From: Alcanivorax sp.
Lineage (GTDB): Bacteria > Pseudomonadota > Gammaproteobacteria > Pseudomonadales > Alcanivoracaceae
Direction: 5' to 3'
Assembly (NCBI GenBank): GCA_007135015.1
Contig: SLJS01000017.1
Coordinates: 1-12,996, forward strand
Length of the DNA: 12,996 nt
The notes beneath the pieces were generated by a model. That model ran no database searches. It was not told the origin of the DNA and saw only the letters and a list, made by a program, of their open reading frames with translations. Below are positions 6,437 through 12,246 of the stretch, in pieces; the first letter of the stretch is position 1, and each line of letters begins with the position of its first letter. The position numbers and the translations under genes were made by a program.

Positions 6437-7297
6437 ATGTCCGGCGAGAAGTGGTTTATCGAGCATTTCGAAAGCGAGGGAACGGCCTTCGGGTTGCGGC
6501 TGAACCGCAAGCTGGAAGCGAAGCGCACGAAGTACCAGCATATCGAGATCTGGGAGACCGAGACATTCGGTTATCTGATGACCATCGACGGCTGCACCAT
6601 GGTCACCAGCCGGGACAACTTCCTCTACCACGAGATGATGGCCCACCCGGCGCTGTTCACCCATGAGCGCCCGGCCAACGTGGTCATCATCGGCGGCGGC
6701 GACTGCGGCACCCTGCGCGAGGTGCTCCGCCACCCGGAAGTCGAAAAGGCCTGGCAGATCGATATCGACGAGATGGTCACGAAACTGGCCCACAAGTACT
6801 TCCCGGAACTGTGCGAGGCCAACGACGACCCCCGCGCCGAGCTGCTGTTCAGCGACGGCGTGGAGTGGATGCACGAGCGCGAGGCCGGCAGCATCGACGT
6901 GATCATCGTCGACTCCACGGACCCTACCGGCCCGGCGGAAGGGCTGTTCACCGCCGAATTCTTCGCCGACTGCCGGCGCGTGCTGCGCGACGGCGGCGTG
7001 CTCGTTCAGCAGAGCGAGTCCCCGCTGCTGCACGGCGAGACCATCATCCGCTCCATGCACCGCAACATGAAGGAAGCCGGCTTCGACACCACCCAGACCC
7101 TGCACTTCCCCGTGCCGGTCTACCCCTCCGGCTGGTGGAGCTGCACCATGGCGGGCAAGTCCGCGGAGGTGAACCGGTTCCGCGAGGACGACGCGGGGAA
7201 AAGACCCTTCCACACGCGCTACTACACCGCCGACATGCACCAGGCCGCCATGCAGTTGCCACCCTTCCTGGAAGAGGCGATCACCGCCGGGGAATAG
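6437..7297 (+). CDS. speE: Spermidine synthase (polyamine aminopropyltransferase)
   Basis: Transfers an aminopropyl group from decarboxylated S-adenosylmethionine to putrescine in the cytoplasm to give spermidine. 286 residues, the normal bacterial length. The N-terminal beta domain includes YQHIEIWET and TSRDNFLYHEMM with the conserved Tyr64-His65. The Rossmann nucleotide motif is IIGGGDCGTLREV (85-96); most family members have GGGDGG, so Cys90 is a variant. Acidic cofactor residues follow at IDID (108-111) and SDG (139-141). The active-site loop DSTDPTGPAEGLF (159-171) has both Asp159 and Asp162. The start is supported by GAGGA six bases upstream. S-adenosylmethionine decarboxylase is not adjacent. 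A GC hairpin follows the gene. Confidence 0.95.
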   Translation: MSGEKWFIEHFESEGTAFGLRLNRKLEAKRTKYQHIEIWETETFGYLMTIDGCTMVTSRDNFLYHEMMAHPALFTHERPANVVIIGGGDCGTLREVLRHPEVEKAWQIDIDEMVTKLAHKYFPELCEANDDPRAELLFSDGVEWMHEREAGSIDVIIVDSTDPTGPAEGLFTAEFFADCRRVLRDGGVLVQQSESPLLHGETIIRSMHRNMKEAGFDTTQTLHFPVPVYPSGWWSCTMAGKSAEVNRFREDDAGKRPFHTRYYTADMHQAAMQLPPFLEEAITAGE

Positions 7298-7335
7298 CGC
7301 CCCGCCGCGGCCGCGGGCGTCGGGCTTCGGGCTTC

Positions 7336-7357
7336 GGGCCGCGAGATTGCGCGGCCC
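7336..7357 (+). terminator. GC hairpin downstream of speE
   Basis: GGGCCGCG, loop AGATTG, CGCGGCCC: a perfect 8-bp stem 38 bases after the speE stop. It is preceded by three tandem 7-mers, TCGGGCT, TCGGGCT, TCGGGCC (7320-7340). No T-run follows. Confidence 0.45.
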
Positions 7358-7384
7358 CTGCTATTCGGTCCCCTCTCCCCTCGT

Positions 7385-7670
7385 GAGGGTGTCGTGAAAA
7401 CCCTTACTGACTGCCCCCGCGCTCACGATTGGAAGCCTCCCCCTGCGAAGGGGGGCGGAGGCGGGAAAAGGTCCGTCCCAATGGACGGACCGCCGCCGGA
7501 GCGAGCCGAGCTCTGCGAGGCTCCGGGCCGCGCAAGCGGTATGGAGGGGGAGGCCGCCGCAGGCGGCCTTGCGCGGCTTCGCCGCGTCCCCACCCCGGCC
7601 CTCCCCCTCGCGGGGGAGGGAGCCCGTTAATCAACCCGCTCTGCCAGCGAAGGGTTTTTACGACACCCTC
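7385..7670. repeat. 286-bp inverted-repeat element (element A)
   Basis: The ends are inverted repeats of 21 bases matching at 20 positions: the left begins GAGGGTGTCGTGAAAACCCT and the right ends TTTTTACGACACCCTC. The inside is hairpin-rich: GGTCCGTCC-CAAT-GGACGGACC (7470-7491), AGGCCGCC-GCA-GGCGGCCT near 7550-7568, and CGCGGC-TTC-GCCGCG just after. C-rich and G-rich runs near both ends can also pair. It has no start codon with a credible protein. It lies between the convergent genes speE and DUF523 and resembles a MITE or a non-coding mobile repeat. Its outer left flank (7360-7381) recurs before element B at 7799-7820 with one mismatch. Confidence 0.65.
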
Positions 7671-7753
7671 CGTGCGGGTGAGGGACAGGGAGAGGGGAGG
7701 AATTACGGGAAAGCGTCAAGCAGTGCGGCTACCGTAGCGCTCACCCTCTCCCC

Positions 7754-7782
7754 AGCCCCTCTCCCATCAAGGGAGAGGGGCT
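7754..7782. repeat. 12-bp-stem hairpin between elements A and B
   Basis: AGCCCCTCTCCC, loop ATCAA, GGGAGAGGGGCT: a perfect 12-bp stem. The CCCTCTCCC word and its complement also flank elements A, B and C. The rest of 7671-7825 holds no gene. Confidence 0.7.
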
Positions 7783-7825
7783 TCAACGGCACGGCCTCGC
7801 TATTCAGTCCCCTCTCCCCTGGGAA

Positions 7826-7951
7826 GGTGTCGCAAAAGGCTTGTGGGAGCGCACCTTGGGGCGCGAAGAAGCTGGCACGATAGCTGGAATCCGGGGCCTT
7901 CGCGGCCCAATGTTCGCTCCCACAGGTGCCAGTAGACCCGTTTGCGACACC
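7826..7951. repeat. REPIN-like element (element B)
   Basis: It has three nested inverted arms: outer GGTGTCGCAAA (7826) with TTTGCGACACC (7941); middle TGTGGGAGCG (7842-7851) with CGCTCCCACA (7915-7924); inner TTGGGGCGCGAAG with CTTCGCGGCCCAA. The TGTGGGAGCG word followed by a GC hairpin is the form of REP sequences in Pseudomonas and relatives, and two facing REPs make a REPIN. It is closely similar to element C at 10091-10216. No RAYT transposase gene is in the window; it would have to act from elsewhere. Confidence 0.75.
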
Positions 7952-7990
7952 GTCCTCACGGGGGAGGGAGCTGTCTTCTCCGGCCACCGA

Positions 7991-8551
7991 TCACCGACGG
8001 CCGAGCACTCCGAAAGCGTCCCGGTACAGATAGACCCGCCGGATGAACTCGCGCAGGAAGTCCGGGTCCTCCAGGTCTTCCTCGTCGCAAAGCGGCATCT
8101 CCGGGAAGCGCTCGCGAATACGCGCGGCAAAGGCGCCGCTGGTAGTATCGATTTCACGGTCGTGCCGGTCGAACAGGGGCGTGGTGCCCAGACCGCAGCT
8201 CGGTGATCGGGCCTTGAGCACGAAACCACACAGCGGTTCGGTCACGCTGTCGGCATGGTCGGTCAGCGCCGCGGTGTAGTCCTCGTCCGGTTGCTCGACG
8301 CCACGCACCCGGACCCCATCGGCGAAACGCACCAGCTGGATGGGCGGGCGCGGCACGGGCAGGCCGATGCCCACCTCCGGGCAATAACGCCGCAGCGCCA
8401 CATGCCGGGACAGTTCCTCCGCCACGGTGACGCTGCGTTTCGCCTGGCCGTCGTAGCGCACGGGTTCACCCAGCAGGCAGGCGCTGGTACCCACAAGGGG
8501 TTTATCATGGCGGCTGCGGCCCGGTCCGGATTTCACGGATCTCGGCTCCAT
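7991..8551 (-). CDS. DUF523 family protein, TudS-like desulfidase
   Basis: 186 residues. Family motifs are clear: LVGTSACLLGEPVRYDG (19-35), PEVGIGLPVPRPPI (58-71) and LCGFVLKARSPSCG (107-120). Cys25, Cys57, Cys108 and Cys119 are candidates for the three ligands of the [4Fe-4S] cluster known in TudS. TudS removes sulfur from thiouracil, and the family is proposed to handle thio-modified nucleobases; the substrate here is unproven. The start is the ATG at 8551. A GTG at 8536 with GGAG nine bases before it is an alternative that would drop five residues; the family core starts only near residue 17. The gene is divergent from the dehydrogenase at 8584, with 32 bases between the start codons. Confidence 0.85.
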   Translation of the reverse strand: MEPRSVKSGPGRSRHDKPLVGTSACLLGEPVRYDGQAKRSVTVAEELSRHVALRRYCPEVGIGLPVPRPPIQLVRFADGVRVRGVEQPDEDYTAALTDHADSVTEPLCGFVLKARSPSCGLGTTPLFDRHDREIDTTSGAFAARIRERFPEMPLCDEEDLEDPDFLREFIRRVYLYRDAFGVLGRR

Positions 8552-8583
8552 CAGGTTCTTCCACGGACAGGACAGTAAAGCAT

Positions 8584-9558
8584 ATGCAGGGTGTTTTTCT
8601 CGACAGTGACACCATCGGCCCCGGCGACCTGGATCTCGCCGGGCTGGAGCAGGCTCTCCCGGGCTGCACCTTTCACGGCCAGACGGCTCCGGAAGAGCTG
8701 CCCGAACGAATTGCGGAAGCAGAGGTAGTGCTCACTAACAAGGTGGTGCTGGATGAGCCAGTGCTGGCGCAGGCGCCGGCACTGAAACTGATCTGTGTGT
8801 GCGCCACGGGCACCAACAACGTCGACCTGGACGCCGCCAGACGCCGGGGCATCCCGGTGTGCAACGCCCGCGATTATGCCGGCCCCGGCGTGGCCCAGCA
8901 CACCCTGGCACTGATGCTCGGGCTGGCCACCCGCTGGCACCAGTACCACAACGATGTCCGTGACGGCGCCTGGAGCCGCTCGCCCATGTTCTGCCGCATG
9001 GATTACCCGGTGATGGAACTGGCGGGCAAGACCCTGGGCATCGTGGGCTATGGGGTACTGGGCCGGGCTGTCGCGCATCTCGGCGCGGCGCTCGGCATGC
9101 GCGTGCGCGTAGCGCGCAGCCTCCGGCCCCGGGCGGCGCCGCAGCCGGAGCGTGTGCCCCTGGAAACGCTGCTGGCGGAGGCGGATGTGCTTTCCCTGCA
9201 TTGTCCGCTTACTGAGCACTCCCGGAACCTGATCGGCGAACGGGAACTGGCTGCGATGAAATCCACGGCGATGCTGGTCAATACTGCACGGGGCGGCCTG
9301 GTGGACGAGCCCGCCCTGGCGGATGCACTGCGCAACGGCGTTATCGCCGGCGCGGCGCTGGATGTGCTGTCACAGGAGCCTCCACCGCCGGACCATCCGC
9401 TACTGGCCGTCGACATTCCCAACCTGATCATGACGCCCCACAATGCCTGGGTGAGTCGTGAATCACGGCAACGGCTTCTCGACGATGTGGTCGATAACCT
9501 CCGCGCCTGGCGGCGCGGCACGCTGAGAAACTGTGTCAACGGTATGGAGGCGGCATGA
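8584..9558 (+). CDS. D-2-hydroxyacid dehydrogenase (glycerate dehydrogenase/hydroxypyruvate reductase type)
   Basis: 324 residues. It interconverts a 2-oxoacid and its D-2-hydroxyacid with NAD(P). The NAD-binding motif GIVGYGVLG is at 152-160. The catalytic residues of the family are all present: Arg236 in NTARGGLVDE, Glu265 in SQEPPP and His286 in TPHNAW. ICVCATGTNNVDLDAA (70-85) matches the substrate-binding part of glycerate dehydrogenase-like members. After the second strand the sequence reads VARSLRPR instead of having an acidic residue, which usually favours NADP(H); that is inference. Hydroxypyruvate or glyoxylate are the likeliest substrates. The Shine-Dalgarno is weak. The stop overlaps the yjbQ ATG by four bases, so the two genes form an operon. 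Confidence 0.9.
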   Translation: MQGVFLDSDTIGPGDLDLAGLEQALPGCTFHGQTAPEELPERIAEAEVVLTNKVVLDEPVLAQAPALKLICVCATGTNNVDLDAARRRGIPVCNARDYAGPGVAQHTLALMLGLATRWHQYHNDVRDGAWSRSPMFCRMDYPVMELAGKTLGIVGYGVLGRAVAHLGAALGMRVRVARSLRPRAAPQPERVPLETLLAEADVLSLHCPLTEHSRNLIGERELAAMKSTAMLVNTARGGLVDEPALADALRNGVIAGAALDVLSQEPPPPDHPLLAVDIPNLIMTPHNAWVSRESRQRLLDDVVDNLRAWRRGTLRNCVNGMEAA

Positions 9559-9983
9559 GCGACTGGCTGCAGAGGGAAATTCACCTTCCCGCGCAACGCC
9601 GGGGGTTTCACCTGGTGACCGGGGAAGTACTGGAACAGCTCCCGGAGCTGCACGCATACCGTACCGGACTGCTGCATCTTTTCATTCGCCACACTTCCGC
9701 CTCGCTGACCATCAACGAGAACGCGGACCCGGATGTACGCGGTGATCTCGAAAGGCATTTCAATCAGATGGTGCCGGAAAACCAGCCGTACTATGAACAC
9801 ACCCTGGAAGGTCCGGATGACATGCCCGCGCATATCAAGACGGTGCTGATCGGCCCGTCGGTTTCCATTCCGGTCAGCAACGGCGAACTCAACCTGGGCA
9901 CCTGGCAGGGCATTTACCTGTGCGAACATCGCGACCGCGCCGGCAGCCGCACGCTTGTGGCAACGTTGCACGGGGAGAAATAG
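9555..9983 (+). CDS. yjbQ: YjbQ family protein (UPF0047)
   Basis: 142 residues, normal for the family, which forms small trimeric cytoplasmic proteins. Conserved stretches are FIRHTSASLTINENADPDV (residues about 44-62), PYYEHTLEGPDDMPAHIK, and LNLGTWQGIYLCEHRDR near the C terminus. The conserved His, Asn, Asp and Glu residues form a probable metal or phosphate site. E. coli YjbQ has weak thiamine-phosphate synthase activity, and the true role is unclear. The start is supported by GGAGG four bases upstream, inside the end of the dehydrogenase gene, with an ATGA overlap. A perfect hairpin begins at the stop codon. No thiamine genes are in the window. Confidence 0.9.
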   Translation: MSDWLQREIHLPAQRRGFHLVTGEVLEQLPELHAYRTGLLHLFIRHTSASLTINENADPDVRGDLERHFNQMVPENQPYYEHTLEGPDDMPAHIKTVLIGPSVSIPVSNGELNLGTWQGIYLCEHRDRAGSRTLVATLHGEK

Positions 9984-9997
9984 CGCCTACGGCGCTA
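9981..9997 (+). terminator. Hairpin at the yjbQ stop codon
   Basis: TAGCGCC, loop TAC, GGCGCTA: a perfect 7-bp stem that includes the TAG stop. No T-run follows, so termination is only possible. Confidence 0.4.
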
Positions 9998-10090
9998 GTG
10001 GCGAGGGGCGAGAGGCGAGAAAAAAGTGGTCGGTGGTCGGTTGGCAGCGGTCAGAGAGAGGGGGTCGCAATAGCCACTCTCCCTTGAAGA

Positions 10091-10216
10091 GGGTGTCGCG
10101 AAAGGTTTGTGGGAGCGCACCTTGGGGCGCGAAGAACCTGGCACTGTGCCGAAATCCGGGGCCTTCGCGGCCCAAGTCCGCTCCCACAAGTGCCAGAAGA
10201 CCCTTTTGCGACGCCC
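10091..10216. repeat. REPIN-like element (element C)
   Basis: Outer arms are GGGTGTCGCGAAAGG (10091-10105) and CCTTTTGCGACGCCC (10202-10216), pairing at 13 of 15 positions. Middle arms TTGTGGGAGCG (10107) and CGCTCCCACAA (10179) pair perfectly. The centre is as in element B, with CCTTGGGGCGCGAAGAA and CCGGGGCCTTCGCGGCCCAA identical in both copies. CTCTCCC-type words flank it, as they flank elements A and B. Confidence 0.75.
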
Positions 10217-10283
10217 TCGCGAGGGGAGAGGGGACCCTCCAGCAAGGCCGTGCGCTGAAGAGCACCAGCTCTGGCGATTGTGG

Positions 10284-10308
10284 GCAGGGTGCGCAATGCG
10301 CACCCTGC
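10284..10308. repeat. 25-bp perfect inverted repeat
   Basis: GCAGGGTGCGCA, one central base, TGCGCACCCTGC. The AGGGTGCGCAATGCGCACC core resembles a second class of REP sequence seen in many gammaproteobacteria; this likeness is from memory. Confidence 0.7.
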
Positions 10309-10360
10309 ATCCGACCGCTGCCGACCGACCACTTCTTTCTCGCCTCTCGCAACCCGCCGC

Positions 10361-10379
10361 TGCGCCCCGAAGGGGCACA
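10361..10379 (-). terminator. Hairpin after the DUF2057 lipoprotein gene
   Basis: On the plus strand TGCGCCCC, loop GAA, GGGGCACA, with one C-A mismatch in an 8-bp stem. It lies two bases beyond the stop of the last gene of the minus-strand operon. There is no T-run, so a terminator role is tentative. Confidence 0.4.
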
Positions 10380-10381
10380 AG

Positions 10382-11095
10382 TCATTCCGAAATCCAGCGA
10401 AGGAATTCGCGGCGTTCCTCTTCGGTGGCCTGGGACCAATAGGCCTTGAGCAGATCCAGATACTGCTTTTCCTCTTCCGGGGCGTCCTTGTCCTCCGCCT
10501 GAGTCCGGGCAGTGGTGGAGGTGTCCACCGGGGCGGCGGCCACGGTCTGCGCGGGACGTATCCGGGTTTCGCGCACATCGGGGCGGCTGGAGGCAAGCAC
10601 GCCACGCTGCAGCGGCACGGTTTCCGGCTCGGCGGCAATCCGCTCGCCGGTATCCAGGTTCTCGATCCAGCCATGAAAATCCGCGGCCAGCGCCTCGGCT
10701 TCACGGATATTGCCCGGGCGGTCGTATTCCAGACGGTAGCGCTCACCGGCATCGCCTTCGAGCGCGAAGGTTATACCGTCGGACAACAGGGTGCGGTGGC
10801 CGCCGGTACGCTCTTCCCAGAGTTCCCGGTAGAAGGCAAGAATCCGGTAGCCGCCGGGCTCGAGATGCAGCACCCGGTCTCCGCTTCCGAACAGCGGCGC
10901 GTCCAGTTCCACCTCCTGGCCGTTGATGCTCAGGATCTCCAGCCTTGGCGGCACCTTGAGCACGAGCAGCTGGTCGTCTTCCCGGGCCGCCCCTTCGTAC
11001 AAAGGTATCACTTGGGTCTGGCTGCAAGCCGAAACAAACAGCAGCAGGGGGAGTGTGATCAGAAAAAGCGGGTTTCGCATGCACATCTTCATCAT
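10382..11095 (-). CDS. DUF2057 (YccT/CsgI-like) lipoprotein
   Basis: 237 residues from the ATG at 11095, picked because AGGA lies eight bases upstream and it clears the preceding stop by 11 bases; an ATG at 11119 would overlap that gene. The lipoprotein signal is FLITLPLLLFVSAC with Cys24 as the modified residue. The mature part starts with strands containing LLVLKVPPRLEILSINGQEV and LEPGGYRILAFYRELWEE, as in DUF2057 proteins such as E. coli YccT, which affects curli formation. A Pro/Ala/Thr-rich charged stretch (about 170-205) is followed by the family-like ending YLDLLKAYWSQATEEERREF. YccT itself is a secreted protein without a lipobox, so lipid anchoring is a difference. It is the last gene of the minus-strand envelope operon. 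Confidence 0.75.
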   Translation of the reverse strand: MMKMCMRNPLFLITLPLLLFVSACSQTQVIPLYEGAAREDDQLLVLKVPPRLEILSINGQEVELDAPLFGSGDRVLHLEPGGYRILAFYRELWEERTGGHRTLLSDGITFALEGDAGERYRLEYDRPGNIREAEALAADFHGWIENLDTGERIAAEPETVPLQRGVLASSRPDVRETRIRPAQTVAAAPVDTSTTARTQAEDKDAPEEEKQYLDLLKAYWSQATEEERREFLRWISE

Positions 11096-11106
11096 CCTGG
11101 CGTTTC

Positions 11107-11457
11107 CTACACGAACCATGTATCGGGTCGGTCAATTTCTTCGTTGTTCATGGCGGCAATCAGTCCGCGAACAGTACGCACCACGAACCAAAGGAATGTC
11201 AGTAACAGGAGCACCACGCCCACTCCGACGGGTGAAAGAATCATGCTGATCAGCCAGTACAGCACTCCGATCCAGAAGGTGCGGTACTGAAACCGGAAAT
11301 GCTCCTGCCATAGCGGGTCGGCACGCTCATGATGTAGATGCGCAATGACCACGCCCACAATCGCCGTGACTCCGAACAGGATGGGAATCAACGATACCAG
11401 GTAGAGCACATATACCGCGCGGGCAAACAGTGCCTGATTGCGTTCGCTGTCATCCAT
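11107..11457 (-). CDS. DUF4870-like small inner-membrane protein
   Basis: 116 residues. Three hydrophobic stretches are seen, at about 13-40, 59-77 and 78-97, so it is an integral membrane protein. The segment HLHHERADPLWQEHFRFQYRTFW between helices one and two matches DUF4870/Tic20-like small membrane proteins, where a conserved HFRxQxRTFW-type stretch precedes the second helix. No catalytic motif is seen and the function of the family is unknown. The start at 11457 has GGAG 12 bases upstream and lies six bases after the stop of the Kunitz lipoprotein gene; the next gene starts 11 bases after its own stop, so all are co-transcribed. The exact family name is less sure than the topology. Confidence 0.75.
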   Translation of the reverse strand: MDDSERNQALFARAVYVLYLVSLIPILFGVTAIVGVVIAHLHHERADPLWQEHFRFQYRTFWIGVLYWLISMILSPVGVGVVLLLLTFLWFVVRTVRGLIAAMNNEEIDRPDTWFV

Positions 11458-11463
11458 GCTGCG

Positions 11464-11715
11464 TCATTGCTCCTGCAGGCATGCCTCCCGGCAAGCTTCC
11501 TCGCTATCGAAAGGCACCGTGCCGTCATCTCCGCCGCCCCAGATAAAGGGCCGGCACTCATTCCAGCTTTCGTGGAAATACCAGCGTTCCAGGGATTCGG
11601 TCCCCTGCCCGGACGAGGGCGCCTGATAGCATTCCTCCGCCAGCGGGCGGCTCTGGCAGCCCGCAAGCAGTATCAACATGGCCGCCGCGGTCAGCGGCAG
11701 TGCTTTTGATCGCAC
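11464..11715 (-). CDS. Lipoprotein with a Kunitz/BPTI-like domain lacking the C14-C38 disulfide
   Basis: 83 residues, starting with GTG, supported by an AAGGAGGT ribosome site just upstream. Signal peptide with lipobox LLAGC, Cys20. Residues 29-79 align to BPTI without a gap. Cys29, Cys54, Cys75 and Cys79 take the places of BPTI Cys5, Cys30, Cys51 and Cys55. RWYFHES matches RYFYNAK, FIWGG matches FVYGG, and PFDSEEAC matches NFKSAEDC. BPTI Cys14 and Cys38 are Gly38 and Gly62 here, so one whole disulfide is missing. The P1 position is Thr39 instead of Lys or Arg, so trypsin-like inhibition is not expected. It is a probable periplasmic, outer-membrane-anchored protein. It overlaps the MscS gene by 25 bases and precedes the DUF4870-like gene by six. 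The fold call is mine, from the cysteine and aromatic spacing. Confidence 0.8.
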   Translation of the reverse strand: MRSKALPLTAAAMLILLAGCQSRPLAEECYQAPSSGQGTESLERWYFHESWNECRPFIWGGGDDGTVPFDSEEACREACLQEQ

Positions 11716-12221
11716 GGAACCTCCTTGCCTTCGGCAATCCGGATTACGGTCTTCTGCAGCAGCAGGTTGTTGGGCAGTGTATAGATATGCCCATCTTCGT
11801 CTTCCAGACCAATGTAGAAGAAGCCCATTGTACGCACACGCCCGGTAAGGGTGTTGTCGCCGTCGAGCACACGAATCCTGTCGCCGATGTGATAGGGCGC
11901 GCCAAAGAACACGATCACCGCCGCGGTCACATTGCTCAGAATGGACCAGCTTGCGAACAGCGCTATACCTATCAGCGCGAAAATGGACGAGAAGAAGACC
12001 ACGAAACCCCGGCCCGTAAAGCCCCAGACAAGGCTCAGCCCCATCAGGCCAAGCAGAGCCATGGTAGCATTGATCAGCACCGCCACCTGGAAAATCCGGC
12101 CGTGGTCGAAGCCACGGCGCTCACCGAAGCGCAGGGCGAAACCCCGCAGCAGCGAGGCGACGAACAGGGCCGCCGCGATGATCAGTGCGGATAGCAGCAA
12201 CTTGATGAAAAGATTGTCCAT
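11691..12221 (-). CDS. Small MscS-family mechanosensitive channel
   Basis: 176 residues, well below E. coli MscS (286). Hydrophobic helices lie at about 4-26, 46-68 and 72-92. The third runs into a pore-lining segment and then the family motif WSILSNVTAAVIVFFGAPYHIGDRI (92-116). A short beta domain follows: VLDGDNTLTGRVRTMGFFYIGLEDEDG, then YTLPNN (147-152), the common MscS ending of that domain. The large C-terminal alpha/beta domain that forms the cytoplasmic cage is absent. The last seven residues include two cysteines (Cys170, Cys175). The start at 12221 has GGAG eight bases upstream. The gene lies 25 bases after the metallo-hydrolase gene and overlaps the Kunitz lipoprotein gene by 25 bases. 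A role in osmotic release is family knowledge, not shown. Confidence 0.88.
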   Translation of the reverse strand: MDNLFIKLLLSALIIAAALFVASLLRGFALRFGERRGFDHGRIFQVAVLINATMALLGLMGLSLVWGFTGRGFVVFFSSIFALIGIALFASWSILSNVTAAVIVFFGAPYHIGDRIRVLDGDNTLTGRVRTMGFFYIGLEDEDGHIYTLPNNLLLQKTVIRIAEGKEVPCDQKHCR

Positions 12222-12246
12222 ACCGTTCTCCGCGCTCTAGTCCGGG

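Larger units (their letters stand above)
10008..10350. repeat. Composite inverted-repeat structure between yjbQ and the DUF2057 gene
   Basis: The left arm (10008-10052) begins GCGAGAGGCGAGAAAAAAGT and ends GGCAGCGGTC. The right arm (10313-10350) is its reverse complement apart from one base change and a missing 7-base CGGTGGT-type duplication. Inside, in order, lie a REPIN-like element (10091-10216) and a 25-bp near-palindrome (10284-10308). The structure takes up most of the 398-base gap between convergent genes. No credible protein is encoded. It looks like successive insertion of repeats into one another. Confidence 0.65.

Noticed and set aside
7394..7883. Several plus-strand open frames of 78-104 codons in the speE-DUF523 gap
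   Set aside because: They run through inverted repeats and hairpins, are Arg/Pro/Gly-rich, and show no family likeness.
9955..11290. Open frames of over 100 codons crossing the repeat region and the DUF2057 gene
   Set aside because: They are shadows in GC-rich DNA; part of each reads repeat sequence and the rest is antisense to a convincing gene.
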